DNA of 64,000 nt, taken from the NCBI GenBank assembly GCA_022578605.1, contig MU394151.1, positions 38,079-102,078 of the forward strand. The letters run 5' to 3'. Position numbers and translations under genes: made by a program. This DNA comes from Camillea tinctor. Taxonomy: Eukaryota > Ascomycota > Sordariomycetes > Xylariales > Xylariaceae. Below the pieces are notes generated by a model that was given only the letters and a program-made list of their open reading frames with translations, searched no databases and had not been told where the DNA came from. Position 1 is the first letter of the stretch. Every line of letters begins with the position of its first letter. This document shows positions 24,289-34,660 of this stretch, in pieces.

Positions 24289-27060
24289 ATTCAGTCACAC
24301 ATCAATGGGGGGCTGGTGGAACTGTTAGTGGTTTACGCTTTGTCATGAACTAAGGAGAGAGTCAAGTTGGATATAAGTCTACGTGCCCTCTGCGTCTGTC
24401 AGGCCGTAGACCGAGCTGGGTTGTTCGTCCTTAGGAAGCCCACGCCGTCGCTCTCCTTACTTTATATTAGCTCACACTATTGTTACGAATGATACAGATA
24501 TACGCTGCTACGACACGGGCGTGGTCTTGAACGGGTTTGAACGCGGCCGCTTCAAAACCCAAGAAGAATCGAAATGCAGAACAACAAAATATACAAATAT
24601 ATAGAGAATACGCCCTTGCCTTTTATACCAAGGGGCCTATTCATTTCATTATACGGGCGGTACTATGGCTTCTTCGCCTGAGGATCGGCTTATAGACACG
24701 ATGGGTATAGAATCAGCCTGGAGCTAGAGGGAAATTCGTCGTGCACACACAATTCCCCTCACGGCCCAGATTTCCATTTTACTTCTCTCCTTTATTCTAT
24801 TATTATATATGGCCCCTTTAAGCTTTTCTTGGGGCTTTTCTAAATCATGCATACGCGGCGCACATTATTCATAAATAGGATGCACGCACACACGGGGACT
24901 TAGAGAGATATTTTTCTTATTACACGTTGGGTATCTACGGGACGGGGGAAAGGGAGCATTTATGATTCATGGGCTTTTTGGATTTATGATTTTAATACCC
25001 CGGGGGGTTAAGGCAGGGAAAGGGAAATATTTTCTTCTCTTTTTATTTTTCTTTCTTTGGTTTTTCCCTTCCGGGGCAAAGACGGCGCATGACTGCATTA
25101 CTTGGGTAGAAATAGGGGAGAAAAGGGGGTTAGAGTTGAAAGATGTGATGAGCGAAGGGAGGAGAGGGGATCAGGGGAATGATATGAAGCGGAAATAATG
25201 AATTAATTGTCGGGGCATTACATAGAGGTTACGCTTGATGTATCGTGGTGGTGATAAATATAGCAAATGAAAATTCAACTTTTCTTTTTCAATTTTGATT
25301 GCCACGAGTTTGGATAGTATGGTGTATACAACCCCCGAAAGCGCTGGTAAACTTACGGCTTTCTAACTCATAGACAAAAAAGACTTCTTTCGCTACGAGG
25401 TAATACAGACCACCAAGTTTCTGTCCCACAAACCTGCTCACAGCATCTTCGCTCAGGAGAGAGACAATACTAAAAAAAAGCCTATACCCGTCTCCAAGAT
25501 CGTAGCAGCCAGAGCGGACCACGGAATTGAACCTAGTACATGAACACGCACTGGTAGCAACAAACCACCCTCTCTCTTCCTCCCAGTTTCAACAGCATAT
25601 ACTCTACGCAGGGTAGGGTAGGCCATACGCGTTTTACCTGAAACCGATATACATCTGTGCGTGAGGACGCATAGTAAAGACCGTGTGTCGCAAGGATTTG
25701 GGGGGAGGGGGGAAGGGGTATCTGGTTTTTTCCCTTCTTCGTTCTCCGTGAAACACACTCTAGCCAGTGAATACTCAAAAGGGGGCCCCAAGATCAACAT
25801 TCTCCTTCCTATAGAATCTAGTTTCCCTAATCTACTTCCTCCAGTTCTTCCACCCATGTCCTTGTGGACTTGACTCGAATATGCGTGTCTCTATACGCTA
25901 TGTAGCGCTGTCCGGCTCTCTAATGGTGAATAAATAACTCAGTTCAATGAAATCAATGCCCTGCCTTACAAACGTGAAGGCGAGTTTAGTCGGATTCCAT
26001 CGCCTAGAAGAAATAGGGGATGGGGGAAGGGAAAGGTAGCTGTGAGAGTTAATAGATCCAAAGTGTTTTCTTTTCTCAATATATGGAACGGAGGAAGTAA
26101 TCACATGCACAGAAACGTACAGAAAGGATGGGCAAAATAATCCTTTGTCTCCTCTTTATCATATATAGTAGCAGTGGATCACAAACCTCGGTCTCCTGAG
26201 CCACGGATGCAAAAGACACTTCGATGGGTGGGTCATTAGCACTAGCGGAGGAGTAAGCCGAGAATCGGGCCCACGATGCCATTCCCAAACTCGAAAAGAA
26301 AAAGAGCGAAGGGGGCATCGTCTCTCGGCATGCTCGGTGGTCGTGCTAAAAAGTGAAGCCCGAAACCCCCCTACCGTAGACGTAGACGTAGGCACATCAT
26401 GATACTACCAAGACAGAATTGGGACCTAAGGGGGGACCACAATGCTGGCACCATACATCCTAGTCATTCCGCGAGATAGCGGACAGAAGAGATAGACAAA
26501 CAGATACGGAATGGGCATATCATATACAGACGAATACCCCCAAAGAGCATTGCGGCAGGTGACCTAGTTTTTCTTTTTTTTTTCTTTTTAGCTAGCTAAC
26601 TGTTTTGTAAGTAGTAGCTAAAGAAAAGAAAAAAAAAACAAACCAAAGATCATGTCCCCCTTTCTTCCTACCTTCCCTCGACTCACAATCCCCCCCTTTC
26701 CCTTCTCCCCGAAATTCTCGTATCGAATTTTTTGTGGGTGACTTGTCGCAAATTCTTGCTGATCGAGAGAGAAGAATTGCCCGAACTTGAATTTCCTTGA
26801 ACCCTCCTCTCCCCCCTTGACATTCCTGATTTCCTTGATGGGGGAAAAAGGAATAAAAAAAAGAATTTAGAAAATAGAAAAAAAAGAGAAATCCCGACAA
26901 CTCCATTTTCCGCATCTTTAATTGTTTCGTTTCCCTTTATGTTTTTTTTTATTCGGGTTGGTAGAAAGTGCCTCATGACTTAGAGGAGGAAATCGTGGTG
27001 TGGTGGGAAGAGGGGGGGAGATATGCGGACGTTTCTCGTGGGTTGATGGGGAGGAGACAT
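24289..27060. other. Intergenic region, no supported gene
   Basis: 2.8 kb between the convergent DHA1 transporter and RPS29 genes. Candidate frames (for example 24962-25198 and 25453-25857) consist of low-complexity, homopolymer-derived peptides and are not called. Purine/pyrimidine-biased stretches dominate at 26570-27000. Confidence 0.55.
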
Positions 27061-27450
27061 TTATCGGTGCTGTAGAGAGAAAGAATATTAGTGACTAGTC
27101 TTTGTGTATTTTTGTGTTGTGGTTTGAGAGTTTATGTTCGCGATTGGGCATATCGGAGGCGGGATATAGGTATAGGTATAGGTAGAAGTATAAGTATATG
27201 GTATATATAAGAATATATCGTACCTTGAGGAAGCCAATGTCGGAAGCCTTCTCGCGGAAGCACTGACGGCAGATGTCGAGGCCGTACTTGCGGATCAGAC
27301 CGGCCTTGTGGGTGCAAACTCGGCTGTGAGAGAAAGATATTAGGATACATCATGGGCTTCTCCTTCAGTATTTTATAAAGAAACGTACCAGCCGCGAGAG
27401 CCCTTGCCGAACTTGCGGGGGCGGGAGTTCCAGACGGATTCGTGAGACAT
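27061..27450 (-). CDS. rps29: 40S ribosomal protein S29 (uS14)
   Basis: Three exons, complement of 27061-27069, 27224-27323 and 27389-27450, encode 56 residues beginning [11 protein letters not shown] and ending GFLKHR, exactly the length of the eukaryotic family. The zinc-binding cysteines are visible as C-x2-C (CRVC, split by intron 1) and C-x2-C (CRQC). The protein sits in the head of the small ribosomal subunit and contacts 18S rRNA. Both introns end in CAG. The last coding exon is only 9 nt (His-Arg-stop), which is why the gene is easy to miss. Intron 2 (154 nt) contains a run of CTATAC repeats. Upstream, on the other side of the start codon, lies the TRIM-like element at 27804. Confidence 0.95.
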
Positions 27451-27803
27451 GCTGGGCGATTTGGGATTTTTTCCTTTCGGAGAGATCGAGTTGTCACGAA
27501 GGTTGACAAGGAGGTGGGTGAATCTGGTCGGTTGTTGGAAAGTGGGCTGCGGTTTCAGAGGGAAAAGTTCGCGATGGGAAATTTTTTGGTTGATTTTTTT
27601 TATAGGTTAATTGTGTGGTTTTTGGTCAGGGTTGGCTTAAGCGCTTTTGTCTGTGGCTGGTGTGGCTTGGGACTTGGGGCTTGCGCTTTGGGGTTTGGGG
27701 TTTGGTGCTCTCTCCGAAGAATTGGCTGGCAGCTGGCAACATGGACAAAACATCAGACCTGGTTCTAGCACCCAACGGATTGGACTTGTCAATTGAAAGG
27801 TCC

Positions 27804-27928
27804 TGTGGGGCGGTAGCCCCTATATAAGGATCTAATCGGTTTATTCTGTAGTTAGCGAAACCATCATTCTTACATCCCACATCACCCCCCCATACCATTA
27901 ATACCACATTATTATCCACATCAATTCA
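27804..27928. repeat. Left 125-bp terminal repeat of the TRIM-like element
   Basis: Starts TGTGGGGCGG, ends CACATCAATTCA. It differs from the right copy at three positions within the first 40 bp. It lies about 350 bp upstream of RPS29, which is transcribed away from it. Confidence 0.8.
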
Positions 27929-28515
27929 TATGGTGAGAGCTGCATGTTACTTTGGTTGTTGGTTTCCCATTGCGGTACACACATATTTATAATGGCTTAA
28001 CGGAATGAAATAATTCGGCTTCAATCCGCGCTTCAATCCGCACGCACGCCATGCCAATCCGATACCATGGCATCTACCACACCATTGAAAAATACCGAGA
28101 AATACCAATCAACACAACACATTTACCTACCATTCACGAGTACTCCATAAGTATATAAAAGTATCGGAAATTGTCAGTTTGTCATCGAGTCAGTCGAAAG
28201 ATTCTACGGACCGGATATCGCCAAAAGTACCAAGGCGCCATGTAATACCGAAGGACCTAGATGCCGATGCTGTTTCCGGCGGGTGAAGGGTTTGGGATTG
28301 GTTGAGGTTGAGAGGCTGGTGACGAATATGGAAGATTGAGAGTATGGCGGATGGAATTTGAGGTTCTGGAGGTTACGAAATGGAATACAATAGATGGAAG
28401 CAAATGTGCCGTTTGTCACGATGAAAAAAAAAACGGCCTCACTATGGGATTTCTATGGCATCATCGATCGTTGTGCTCGGTGCTTTGGAAAGCACGCTCG
28501 GGGAGTTTGGCCGTG

Positions 28516-28640
28516 TGTGGGGCTGTAGCCCCTATATAAGGATCTGACCGGTTTATTCTGTAGTTAGCGAAACCATCATTCTTACATCCCACATCACCCC
28601 CCCATACCATTAATACCACATTATTATCCACATCAATTCA
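28516..28640. repeat. Right 125-bp terminal repeat of the TRIM-like element
   Basis: Starts TGTGGGGCTG, ends CACATCAATTCA, and is followed directly by GTCC, the same four bases that precede the left copy. It lies about 490 bp upstream of the protein disulfide isomerase start codon, so its TATA box points toward that gene. Confidence 0.8.
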
Positions 28641-28827
28641 GTCCTGCATGAAAACTTACCTAAGATAACCCCGAACCGTTTGCTTATCGATAAAGCATGA
28701 TTGGCTCACCCCACTTAAGCTCCAGAGATAACAAGGTGATTGAAACTCAATGCAAAGTGGCATCTTCAATGTGCATTTCAAAGCATTTCACTAAGGTAAG
28801 TACCTCCTTACCTCCGCCTACTATTTA

Positions 28828-28879
28828 CTTAACCTACTACCTACATAGTACATAGTACTTAACCTACTACCTAGGTACT
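28828..28879 (+). repeat. Short direct repeat in the PDI promoter
   Basis: The word ACTTAACCTACTACCTA occurs twice about 30 bp apart, the second copy running into a CCTAGG palindrome. Similar CCTA/TAGG-rich words are scattered over the window, so significance is low. Confidence 0.5.
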
Positions 28880-29126
28880 TTTTCAGGGACGGCTAAAACT
28901 TGTCATCCTTCAGCCATTCTTCTTCTTTTCCTTCTTCTCTTTCATCTTCTCAATAGGATTGATTCCTATCACAACTATTCATCCTACCAAGAAAAAGTCA
29001 CCTCCCTTCTTTTCCCTTTTCTCTTAACTACTTGCTATCGTACCTATTTAGCTTAAAACCTTTTTGATCTTATCCTATCCTATCCTACTTCCTCAAACAC
29101 AAGATCCATAAGAAAAACCCACCATC

Positions 29127-30316
29127 ATGGTTCTACTCAAGAGCTTCGTGCTCGCCGGTCTCGCTACCGCTGTAGCTGCCAAGTCCGCTGTCCTCGATCT
29201 TATCCCATCCAATTTTGACGATGTCGTTCTCAAGTCCGGCAAGCCCACACTCGTCGAGTTCTTCGCCCCGTGGTGTGGTCACTGCAAGAACCTAGCCCCC
29301 GTCTACGAGGACCTAGCTCAAGTCTACGCTACGTCTAAGGATGTCCAGATTGCCAAAGTCGATGCCGACGCTGAAAAGGCTCTAGGCAAGAAGTTTGGCG
29401 TACAGGGTTTCCCGACCCTCAAGTGGTTTGATGGCAAGAGTGAAACGCCCACTGATTACAACGGTGGTCGGGACCTGGACAGCTTGACGGCTTTCATCAC
29501 CGAGAAGACGGGCATCAAACCCAAGCGGAAGCTTGAATTGCCCAGCCAAGTGCAGATGCTGACAGATAGCTCCTTCAAGGAGATTATCGGTGGTGACAAG
29601 AACGTCTTTGTTGCTTTCACCGCTCCCTGGTGCGGTCGTATGTTCTCCCCACTAGGCCTATCCTACCTATCCTATTCTGTTTATTCATCTGCTGACATGT
29701 CGTCTATCCAGACTGCAAGAACCTGGCTCCTACCTGGGACAAGCTAGCCGACGACTTCATCAACGAGCCCAGCGTTGTCGTTGCCAAGGTCGATGCCGAG
29801 GCCGAGAACAGCAAAGCGACGGCTAGTGAACAGGGTGTTTCGTCCTACCCCACCATCAAGTTCTTCCCCAAGGGCTCGACCGAGGGTGAGGCCTACAACG
29901 GTGGCCGAAGTGAGGAGGACCTCATCAGTTTCCTCAACAAGAAGGCTGGCACCCACCGTGTCGTTGGCGGCGGCCTCGACGCTACTGGCGGCACCATTGA
30001 TGTCTTGAACCACATTGCTCTCAAGTACGCTGCCGGTACCGAGAAGCTGAATGACCTAGCCGCCGAGGCCCAGAAGGTGGTGGAGAGCCTGAGGAAGGAT
30101 GCTCAATACAAGTACGCCGAGTACTACATCCGGGTGTTCGACAAGCTTGCCCAGAACGGTGGCTACGTCGCTAAGGAATCGGCACGTCTGAACAACATCA
30201 TCAAGAAGGGTGGCCTAGCACCTAGCAAGTTGGATGAGATGCAGAGCAAGAGAAACATCCTCAAGCAGTTCAGCCAGGATGCGGCTGAGAAGGTTCTCGG
30301 TAAGGACGAGTTGTAA
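29127..30316 (+). CDS. erp38: ER protein disulfide isomerase (Erp38/PDI-D type)
   Basis: Two exons (29127-29637, 29712-30316) encode 371 residues. A signal peptide (about 1-18) is followed by two thioredoxin domains, each with the active site WCGHCK (cysteines 50/53 and 169/172; the second site is split by the intron). After these comes an ERp29-like alpha-helical D domain from about residue 260 to the end, and the protein finishes with the canonical ER-retention signal KDEL. This order (a, a', D) is that of the fungal Erp38 and plant PDI-D class. The enzyme forms and rearranges disulfides in secretory proteins in the ER lumen. The single intron has a GCTGAC branch site and CAG acceptor. Nothing is missing. 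The right repeat of the TRIM-like element is 0.5 kb upstream. Confidence 0.96.
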
Positions 30317-30554
30317 GCAATCCGGAGATGTAAAGCAGGATGGATTGTAGCAGTAGTAGTAGCACTTAATCAGTGTTTCCTTTTATTTTAGTTCTCTTCT
30401 TCTTTGGAGCAAAAAAGGCGGATTCATGATTTTAGCAAAGCAAAGCAGAATAGCATTCATCTTGTTCCAGTCGCCTATCCCTTAATCTCGCAAACTCCGA
30501 GAACGCCGTGCCATGCATTATTTTTTAAGTGTACAATGTTGGTTTCCGTATGCC

Positions 30555-31054
30555 CTATTGGGGTTTTGAGGATGAATTAGAACCGTTCTCTTGGTTAGCC
30601 TGCAGCGCGGCTTCGAGGTTGTCAAGGCGTCGCGACATCTCATCCACTGTAGTATTATCGTTTGTGATTTAGTCACTAGCCGTATTGAATCGTATTGAAT
30701 CGTAAAAAGGAGGCGGGGAAGAGGGGTTACTTCTAAGGAGGGGGAGATATGGCAGAGAAGGGATTCAGCACCCACTTTTCGCAAAGATCTCGCTGGATAC
30801 TCCAGCAAATTTATTGGACAGCGAGTTTAATAACTCTTCGACCACAACCGTGAGTTCATCCGAAGTCTAAACACATGGAGAGAAAAAAAATGAGTTAGTT
30901 TATAGGCAACCGAAATTTGGTGATAGCGGGTGAAGGTGAATATAATGAGGTAGAGAGAGGTAGGAATGGAGAAAGGTATATGGTAAAACGAGATACTAAC
31001 GCTGTTGTTGGTATCCTTGTTGTTGGATGTCGTCTCGGGTTTCTTCGAAGACAT
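30555..31054 (-). CDS. Heat-shock factor-binding protein 1 homologue (HSBP1 family)
   Basis: Three exons, complement of 30555-30646, 30776-30866 and 31001-31054, encode 78 residues. A polar N-terminus (MSSKKPETTSNNKDTNNS) precedes the family core TSDELTVVVEELLNSLSNKF-GVSSEIFAKMDEMSRRLDNLEAAL, a single amphipathic helix with the usual heptad pattern that trimerises as a coiled coil. A short Ser/Asn tail follows. In animals HSBP1 binds the trimerisation region of heat-shock factor and damps the heat-shock response; HSBP1-like proteins also occur in WASH-complex assembly. The fungal role is not established. Introns end in TTAG and CAG. It lies convergent to the disulfide isomerase (238 bp apart) and divergent from the RING ligase (522 bp). 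Confidence 0.88.
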
Positions 31055-31576
31055 GTTGTGTGTTTGTACTCGTGGTATATGATTCTATTATATTGCGACG
31101 CGTTGGTGTTTTTTTAAAAGGGTTGGTTATTAGTGGTGAAAGGTGCAGGTTGCAGGTGATGGGCAATGAAGTTTACCTACTGCTACATTAGTGTAGAATC
31201 TATGTGGTCCGTGCACCAACACCCCTGAACTTGTGCTAAGGCTAGAGCATTGAATAAGTGGGACTGAGCTGTACCAATGACGGAACATTGTCCCAAAGCT
31301 GGTCCCAAAGCTGCGGGCAAAGCATATAACCTTTATAGGTTATCCTTATCAGGTTACCCTTACTAAGTTACCTACTACAAGCCGAAGCCGAACTCAAACT
31401 CGCATCCTTTCATATTTCATACTCCATTCGCAACTAGCAACATTGAACACTTCCCATACATTACCACCTCTGATACTATTATTCTCTTCTTTTTTTTGCC
31501 CCTTCCTACCCCGTTTCCCTCACCACTCATTATGTTCAGCTTGCATACATAATGGAAACAGGTACCCTAGATTGCT

Positions 31577-34123
31577 ATGCCGCACCCTCAAGATAACATA
31601 CGCGTCGTACTTCTGATCCTCATACTCTTCTGGCTCGTCTCGAATCCCGACTCTGGTCCCGGACTTATCGCCGGTCCTACCTTGACTAAGAATCGACTTT
31701 CACGCCAGCGTTTTGCGCATGGCATTCTGAATACCACAAACTGGGGCGACTTTGCCCCCGCTCTTGACGACGATCCCTCCGGCAATGCATCCAGATACTT
31801 GAACCTCACCGGCTTCCGCCAGGAGGATCGTTTTGTGTGGGAAGACCTACAGTGGTTCAAGGACCGATGCGAGCAGTGGAGCCGCCATGCCGTGGGAATA
31901 CCCGAGGCCCAGGAGCCTGTGTGGCAGAACGCCACCGGCGTGGTACGCGGCTTGTGGGGCAGGGTGAATGCGTCCTCGCCGAGGTATTATTCGAGTTACA
32001 ACCTGACCGAGACGAGCCCGGGGGTCTCTTGGAGTAGCTGGGGCTCTGAATGGGATAGAAACATCACCGGTTCCGAGGGCAAGATGTTAGTTCGCATCCA
32101 GGACGACCAAGACGCAGGCACCGAGCCGGAAAGGCCGGACCCCAAATTCCTCTTCGAAACCGAAGTACAAGCGCGGGAGGTCTCGGCCACCGTCAATATC
32201 GAAGACATAGGGGGCGCCGGGAGTAGCTGGGAAATGCGACTTCATGGCGTACATTGGCCTCGCCAGGGATCTATGCTCTTCACCACCACGAGCGAGAAGT
32301 ATGCTGGCATCTTCGGGCTCCCTCATCTGACCACCCGCCCCGAATACTTCGAGTCGAGCAAGGCGCTCCTGAATAGGACCCTAGATAAGGTATTGCTAAG
32401 AAAGGAGCAGAGGTCCTTCATCGACCAAAACGATCCTTGGACCTCCACTGTCGACACGCCAGGGGAAGCTTGGAATCCTACACCACACTGCGAATACCTT
32501 CTGTACGTCCAAATTTACCCCCTAGACCACGACGTGGTCCAGGTGCAACCTAGCCTTACCGGGCCGGAGAATATCATCAAGGCTATCCATGATATCGAGG
32601 ACGAACTTCGATTTCCGCAAGGAACCCACCAATGGGCAACCCCTAAGCTTCAGATGTCCGCTATCGCATTCTCACCCGATTGCGGATATTTCCTAGAGAC
32701 CAAAGGGCCACCGGAATATGCACCAGTTGAGGGAGAGCACTTGTTGGGTGTGAAACAAGAGATATTTCTCTACAGTGTTAGTACGTGGCTCTTGGGCCTC
32801 GCACTCGTCATCTACGGCCAGGTTCAACTGCTGAAGATGCAGATGAGAGAGACGTCTACGCCTTCCACCTTGGGCCGTGTTAGTTTCTACACAGCGAGCA
32901 TGATGTTACTCGCCGATGGCATTATATTCTTCGGTTCGACTACGTGGAGTCTGTCAGCATCTACCACGCTATTACCCTCGCTGTTGGTCACATGTGTCTC
33001 AGCTCTATCGATGACGGTTGGGACCTTCTTTCTATCGGAAATCCACAAAGTACAAGAACCAGAGTGGCGCCGTCAAGAACGAGAAAGAGAAAGGCAAAAC
33101 ACCTCTCCTGCTAATACCTCGAGGGGTCGATCCACTACCACAAATGCACCTGTACAAGCTTCTACAAATAGTGCAACGACCACGCCTGGTGCACGTCCAG
33201 CTCTGACAGTGACAACCTCGCAAGAACCTCCATCTCCTCCTATCATCATCCCATCAGACCAAGACATCGACGCTGAAATCGACGAGGTTACAAACAACAG
33301 CAATGCGAATGCCACGCTACCCGCACCAGTCACTGCCGGAAACCCCACAACAAACAATTCCAACAACAATAATAACAACAGCACCCCGCTAAGCACCATC
33401 CTCGGCCGGTTCCTCCTCGTCGGCATATGCATCCTGTTCCTCAGCCTCGCGGCGGCGACGTGGCGCCCAGCCCTGCGGTCGACGTACTTCAACCTGCTCG
33501 CGCTCGCGTACCTGTCCTTCTGGACGCCGCAGATCTACCGCAACATCTACCGCAACTGCCGGCGCGCGCTGTCGTGGCGCTTCGTCGCCGGCCAGTCCGC
33601 CCTGCGCCTCGCCCCCATAGCCTACTTCTACGTGCTGCCCGACAACTTCGCCTTCGCTGAGCCCGACCCCCGCGCCTTTGCCGCCCTAGCCGGCTGGCTC
33701 TGGATCCAGATCTGGTGCCTCGCCGCGCAGTCGGTGCTCGGCCCCAGATTCGGTATACCCAAAGGCTGGATGCCCGAGGCCTGGGAGTACCACCCGGTGC
33801 TGCGGGAGGATAGCATGGAGGCCGGCGGCTTGCCCATAGGTCTCGTTTCGGCGGCGGGAGCGAGTCCGACCGAGGACAGGAAGCGCAGTGCGAATTCGAA
33901 TACGCACGTCATCGACTGCGCTATCTGCAGGGAGGTCCTGGAGGTCCCCGTCGTCAGGGCGGGCGACGAGGATCCGACCGCAGGTGGCGTCGCGGGCGTC
34001 TTCGCCCGCAGAATGTACATGGTCACCCCGTGCCGGCATATCTTCCACAGCGCGTGTCTGGAGGGCTGGATGAGGTTCCGCTTGCAGTGCCCGATTTGCA
34101 GGGAGGAGTTGCCGCCTTTGTAG
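31577..34123 (+). CDS. dscA: Membrane RING-H2 E3 ubiquitin ligase, Tul1/Dsc1 (DscA) type
   Basis: A single exon encodes 848 residues. A hydrophobic N-terminal segment (about 9-22) precedes a large lumenal domain with several N-glycosylation sequons (NTT, NAS, NLT, NAT). Membrane helices follow from about residue 395, with a Ser/Thr/Asn-rich disordered linker (including a short poly-Asn run) between two helix groups. The C-terminus (from 781) is a RING-H2 finger: CAIC, then C-R-H-x2-H-x2-C and CPIC. This architecture is that of the catalytic subunit of the Dsc/Tul1 Golgi-endosome E3 complex, which ubiquitinates membrane proteins and, in several fungi, is needed to cleave the SREBP transcription factor. 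The other subunits are not in the window. GC content rises sharply in the last third. Confidence 0.92.
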   Translation: MPHPQDNIRVVLLILILFWLVSNPDSGPGLIAGPTLTKNRLSRQRFAHGILNTTNWGDFAPALDDDPSGNASRYLNLTGFRQEDRFVWEDLQWFKDRCEQWSRHAVGIPEAQEPVWQNATGVVRGLWGRVNASSPRYYSSYNLTETSPGVSWSSWGSEWDRNITGSEGKMLVRIQDDQDAGTEPERPDPKFLFETEVQAREVSATVNIEDIGGAGSSWEMRLHGVHWPRQGSMLFTTTSEKYAGIFGLPHLTTRPEYFESSKALLNRTLDKVLLRKEQRSFIDQNDPWTSTVDTPGEAWNPTPHCEYLLYVQIYPLDHDVVQVQPSLTGPENIIKAIHDIEDELRFPQGTHQWATPKLQMSAIAFSPDCGYFLETKGPPEYAPVEGEHLLGVKQEIFLYSVSTWLLGLALVIYGQVQLLKMQMRETSTPSTLGRVSFYTASMMLLADGIIFFGSTTWSLSASTTLLPSLLVTCVSALSMTVGTFFLSEIHKVQEPEWRRQERERERQNTSPANTSRGRSTTTNAPVQASTNSATTTPGARPALTVTTSQEPPSPPIIIPSDQDIDAEIDEVTNNSNANATLPAPVTAGNPTTNNSNNNNNNSTPLSTILGRFLLVGICILFLSLAAATWRPALRSTYFNLLALAYLSFWTPQIYRNIYRNCRRALSWRFVAGQSALRLAPIAYFYVLPDNFAFAEPDPRAFAALAGWLWIQIWCLAAQSVLGPRFGIPKGWMPEAWEYHPVLREDSMEAGGLPIGLVSAAGASPTEDRKRSANSNTHVIDCAICREVLEVPVVRAGDEDPTAGGVAGVFARRMYMVTPCRHIFHSACLEGWMRFRLQCPICREELPPL

Positions 34124-34425
34124 GTGTTTAGTATGTTTTGCTGCTTTGTTTTTTTTTGGCTTTAGAGGAAGGGTTTGTTGTTTGGAGGCTTTTGTTGTTT
34201 GGTTTTCGTAGGGGGTGGGTTTTTGGAGAGGTGCGTTTTGGAGGGGAGAGGAGGGAGAGGAAGGGGGGTAAGGGGAGTTGGCGTTGGATATTAAAAAGAA
34301 ATAAAATACGTTATGGGGGTTTGATAAAAGTGGGTTGGTAGGAAAGTGTTATTCTGCGATGTGATATGATAGTGATGGTGATAGTGATGTGCGGGTTTGT
34401 TTCGTGAGATGTGCTGCTTGACTTG

Positions 34426-34660
34426 ACTTGGTTCCGTTCGGTTCTCTGGTGCGAATACGGGTCTGATTACACGATGATCGGGGGGGGGGGGGGGGGGCCC
34501 CCGCCGCGGCCCCGCGGGGACGGCGGGCGGAGGGGCGGGGGAGGGGGGGTTTTGTTGGGGTGTTGGGGGGTGTGTCTTTCCTTTGTTCCGTTCGGGTCTC
34601 GGGGGGCAATACGGGGTTTTTTTAACCCTTTTACCCCCCCCCCCCCCCCCCCCCCTTTTT
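34426..34660. repeat. G18 and C22 homopolymers around a G-biased, corrupted direct repeat; probable assembly artefact
   Basis: A run of 18 G (34480-34497) and a run of 22 C (34634-34655) bracket G-rich DNA. The segment ending at about 34616 repeats the one ending at about 34460: both contain GTTCCGTTCGG followed by a TCTC...CAATACGGG-like or GCGAATACGGG end. In the second copy many bases are replaced by G. A biological duplication would not substitute so one-sidedly toward G. Low-quality sequencing reads or a poorly closed gap would. Confidence 0.6.

Larger units (their letters stand above)
27804..28640. mobile_element. TRIM-like element: 837 bp bounded by two 125-bp direct repeats
   Basis: Two nearly identical 125-bp direct repeats (27804-27928 and 28516-28640, only 3 differences) enclose 587 bp without coding capacity. 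The repeats begin TG and end CA as LTRs do, and each carries a TATATAAGG box about 18 nt from its start. The 4-bp word GTCC lies directly before the left repeat and directly after the right one, which fits a target-site duplication. A TGG that could begin a primer-binding site lies two bases inside the left repeat. A convincing polypurine tract is not visible. The alternative is a simple tandem promoter duplication, but the TG...CA ends plus flanking duplication favour a miniature non-autonomous LTR element. Confidence 0.55.

Noticed and set aside
25500..25560. GGAATTGAACC as a minus-strand B box
   Set aside because: The flanking bases do not pair into a T stem and no acceptor arm is present.
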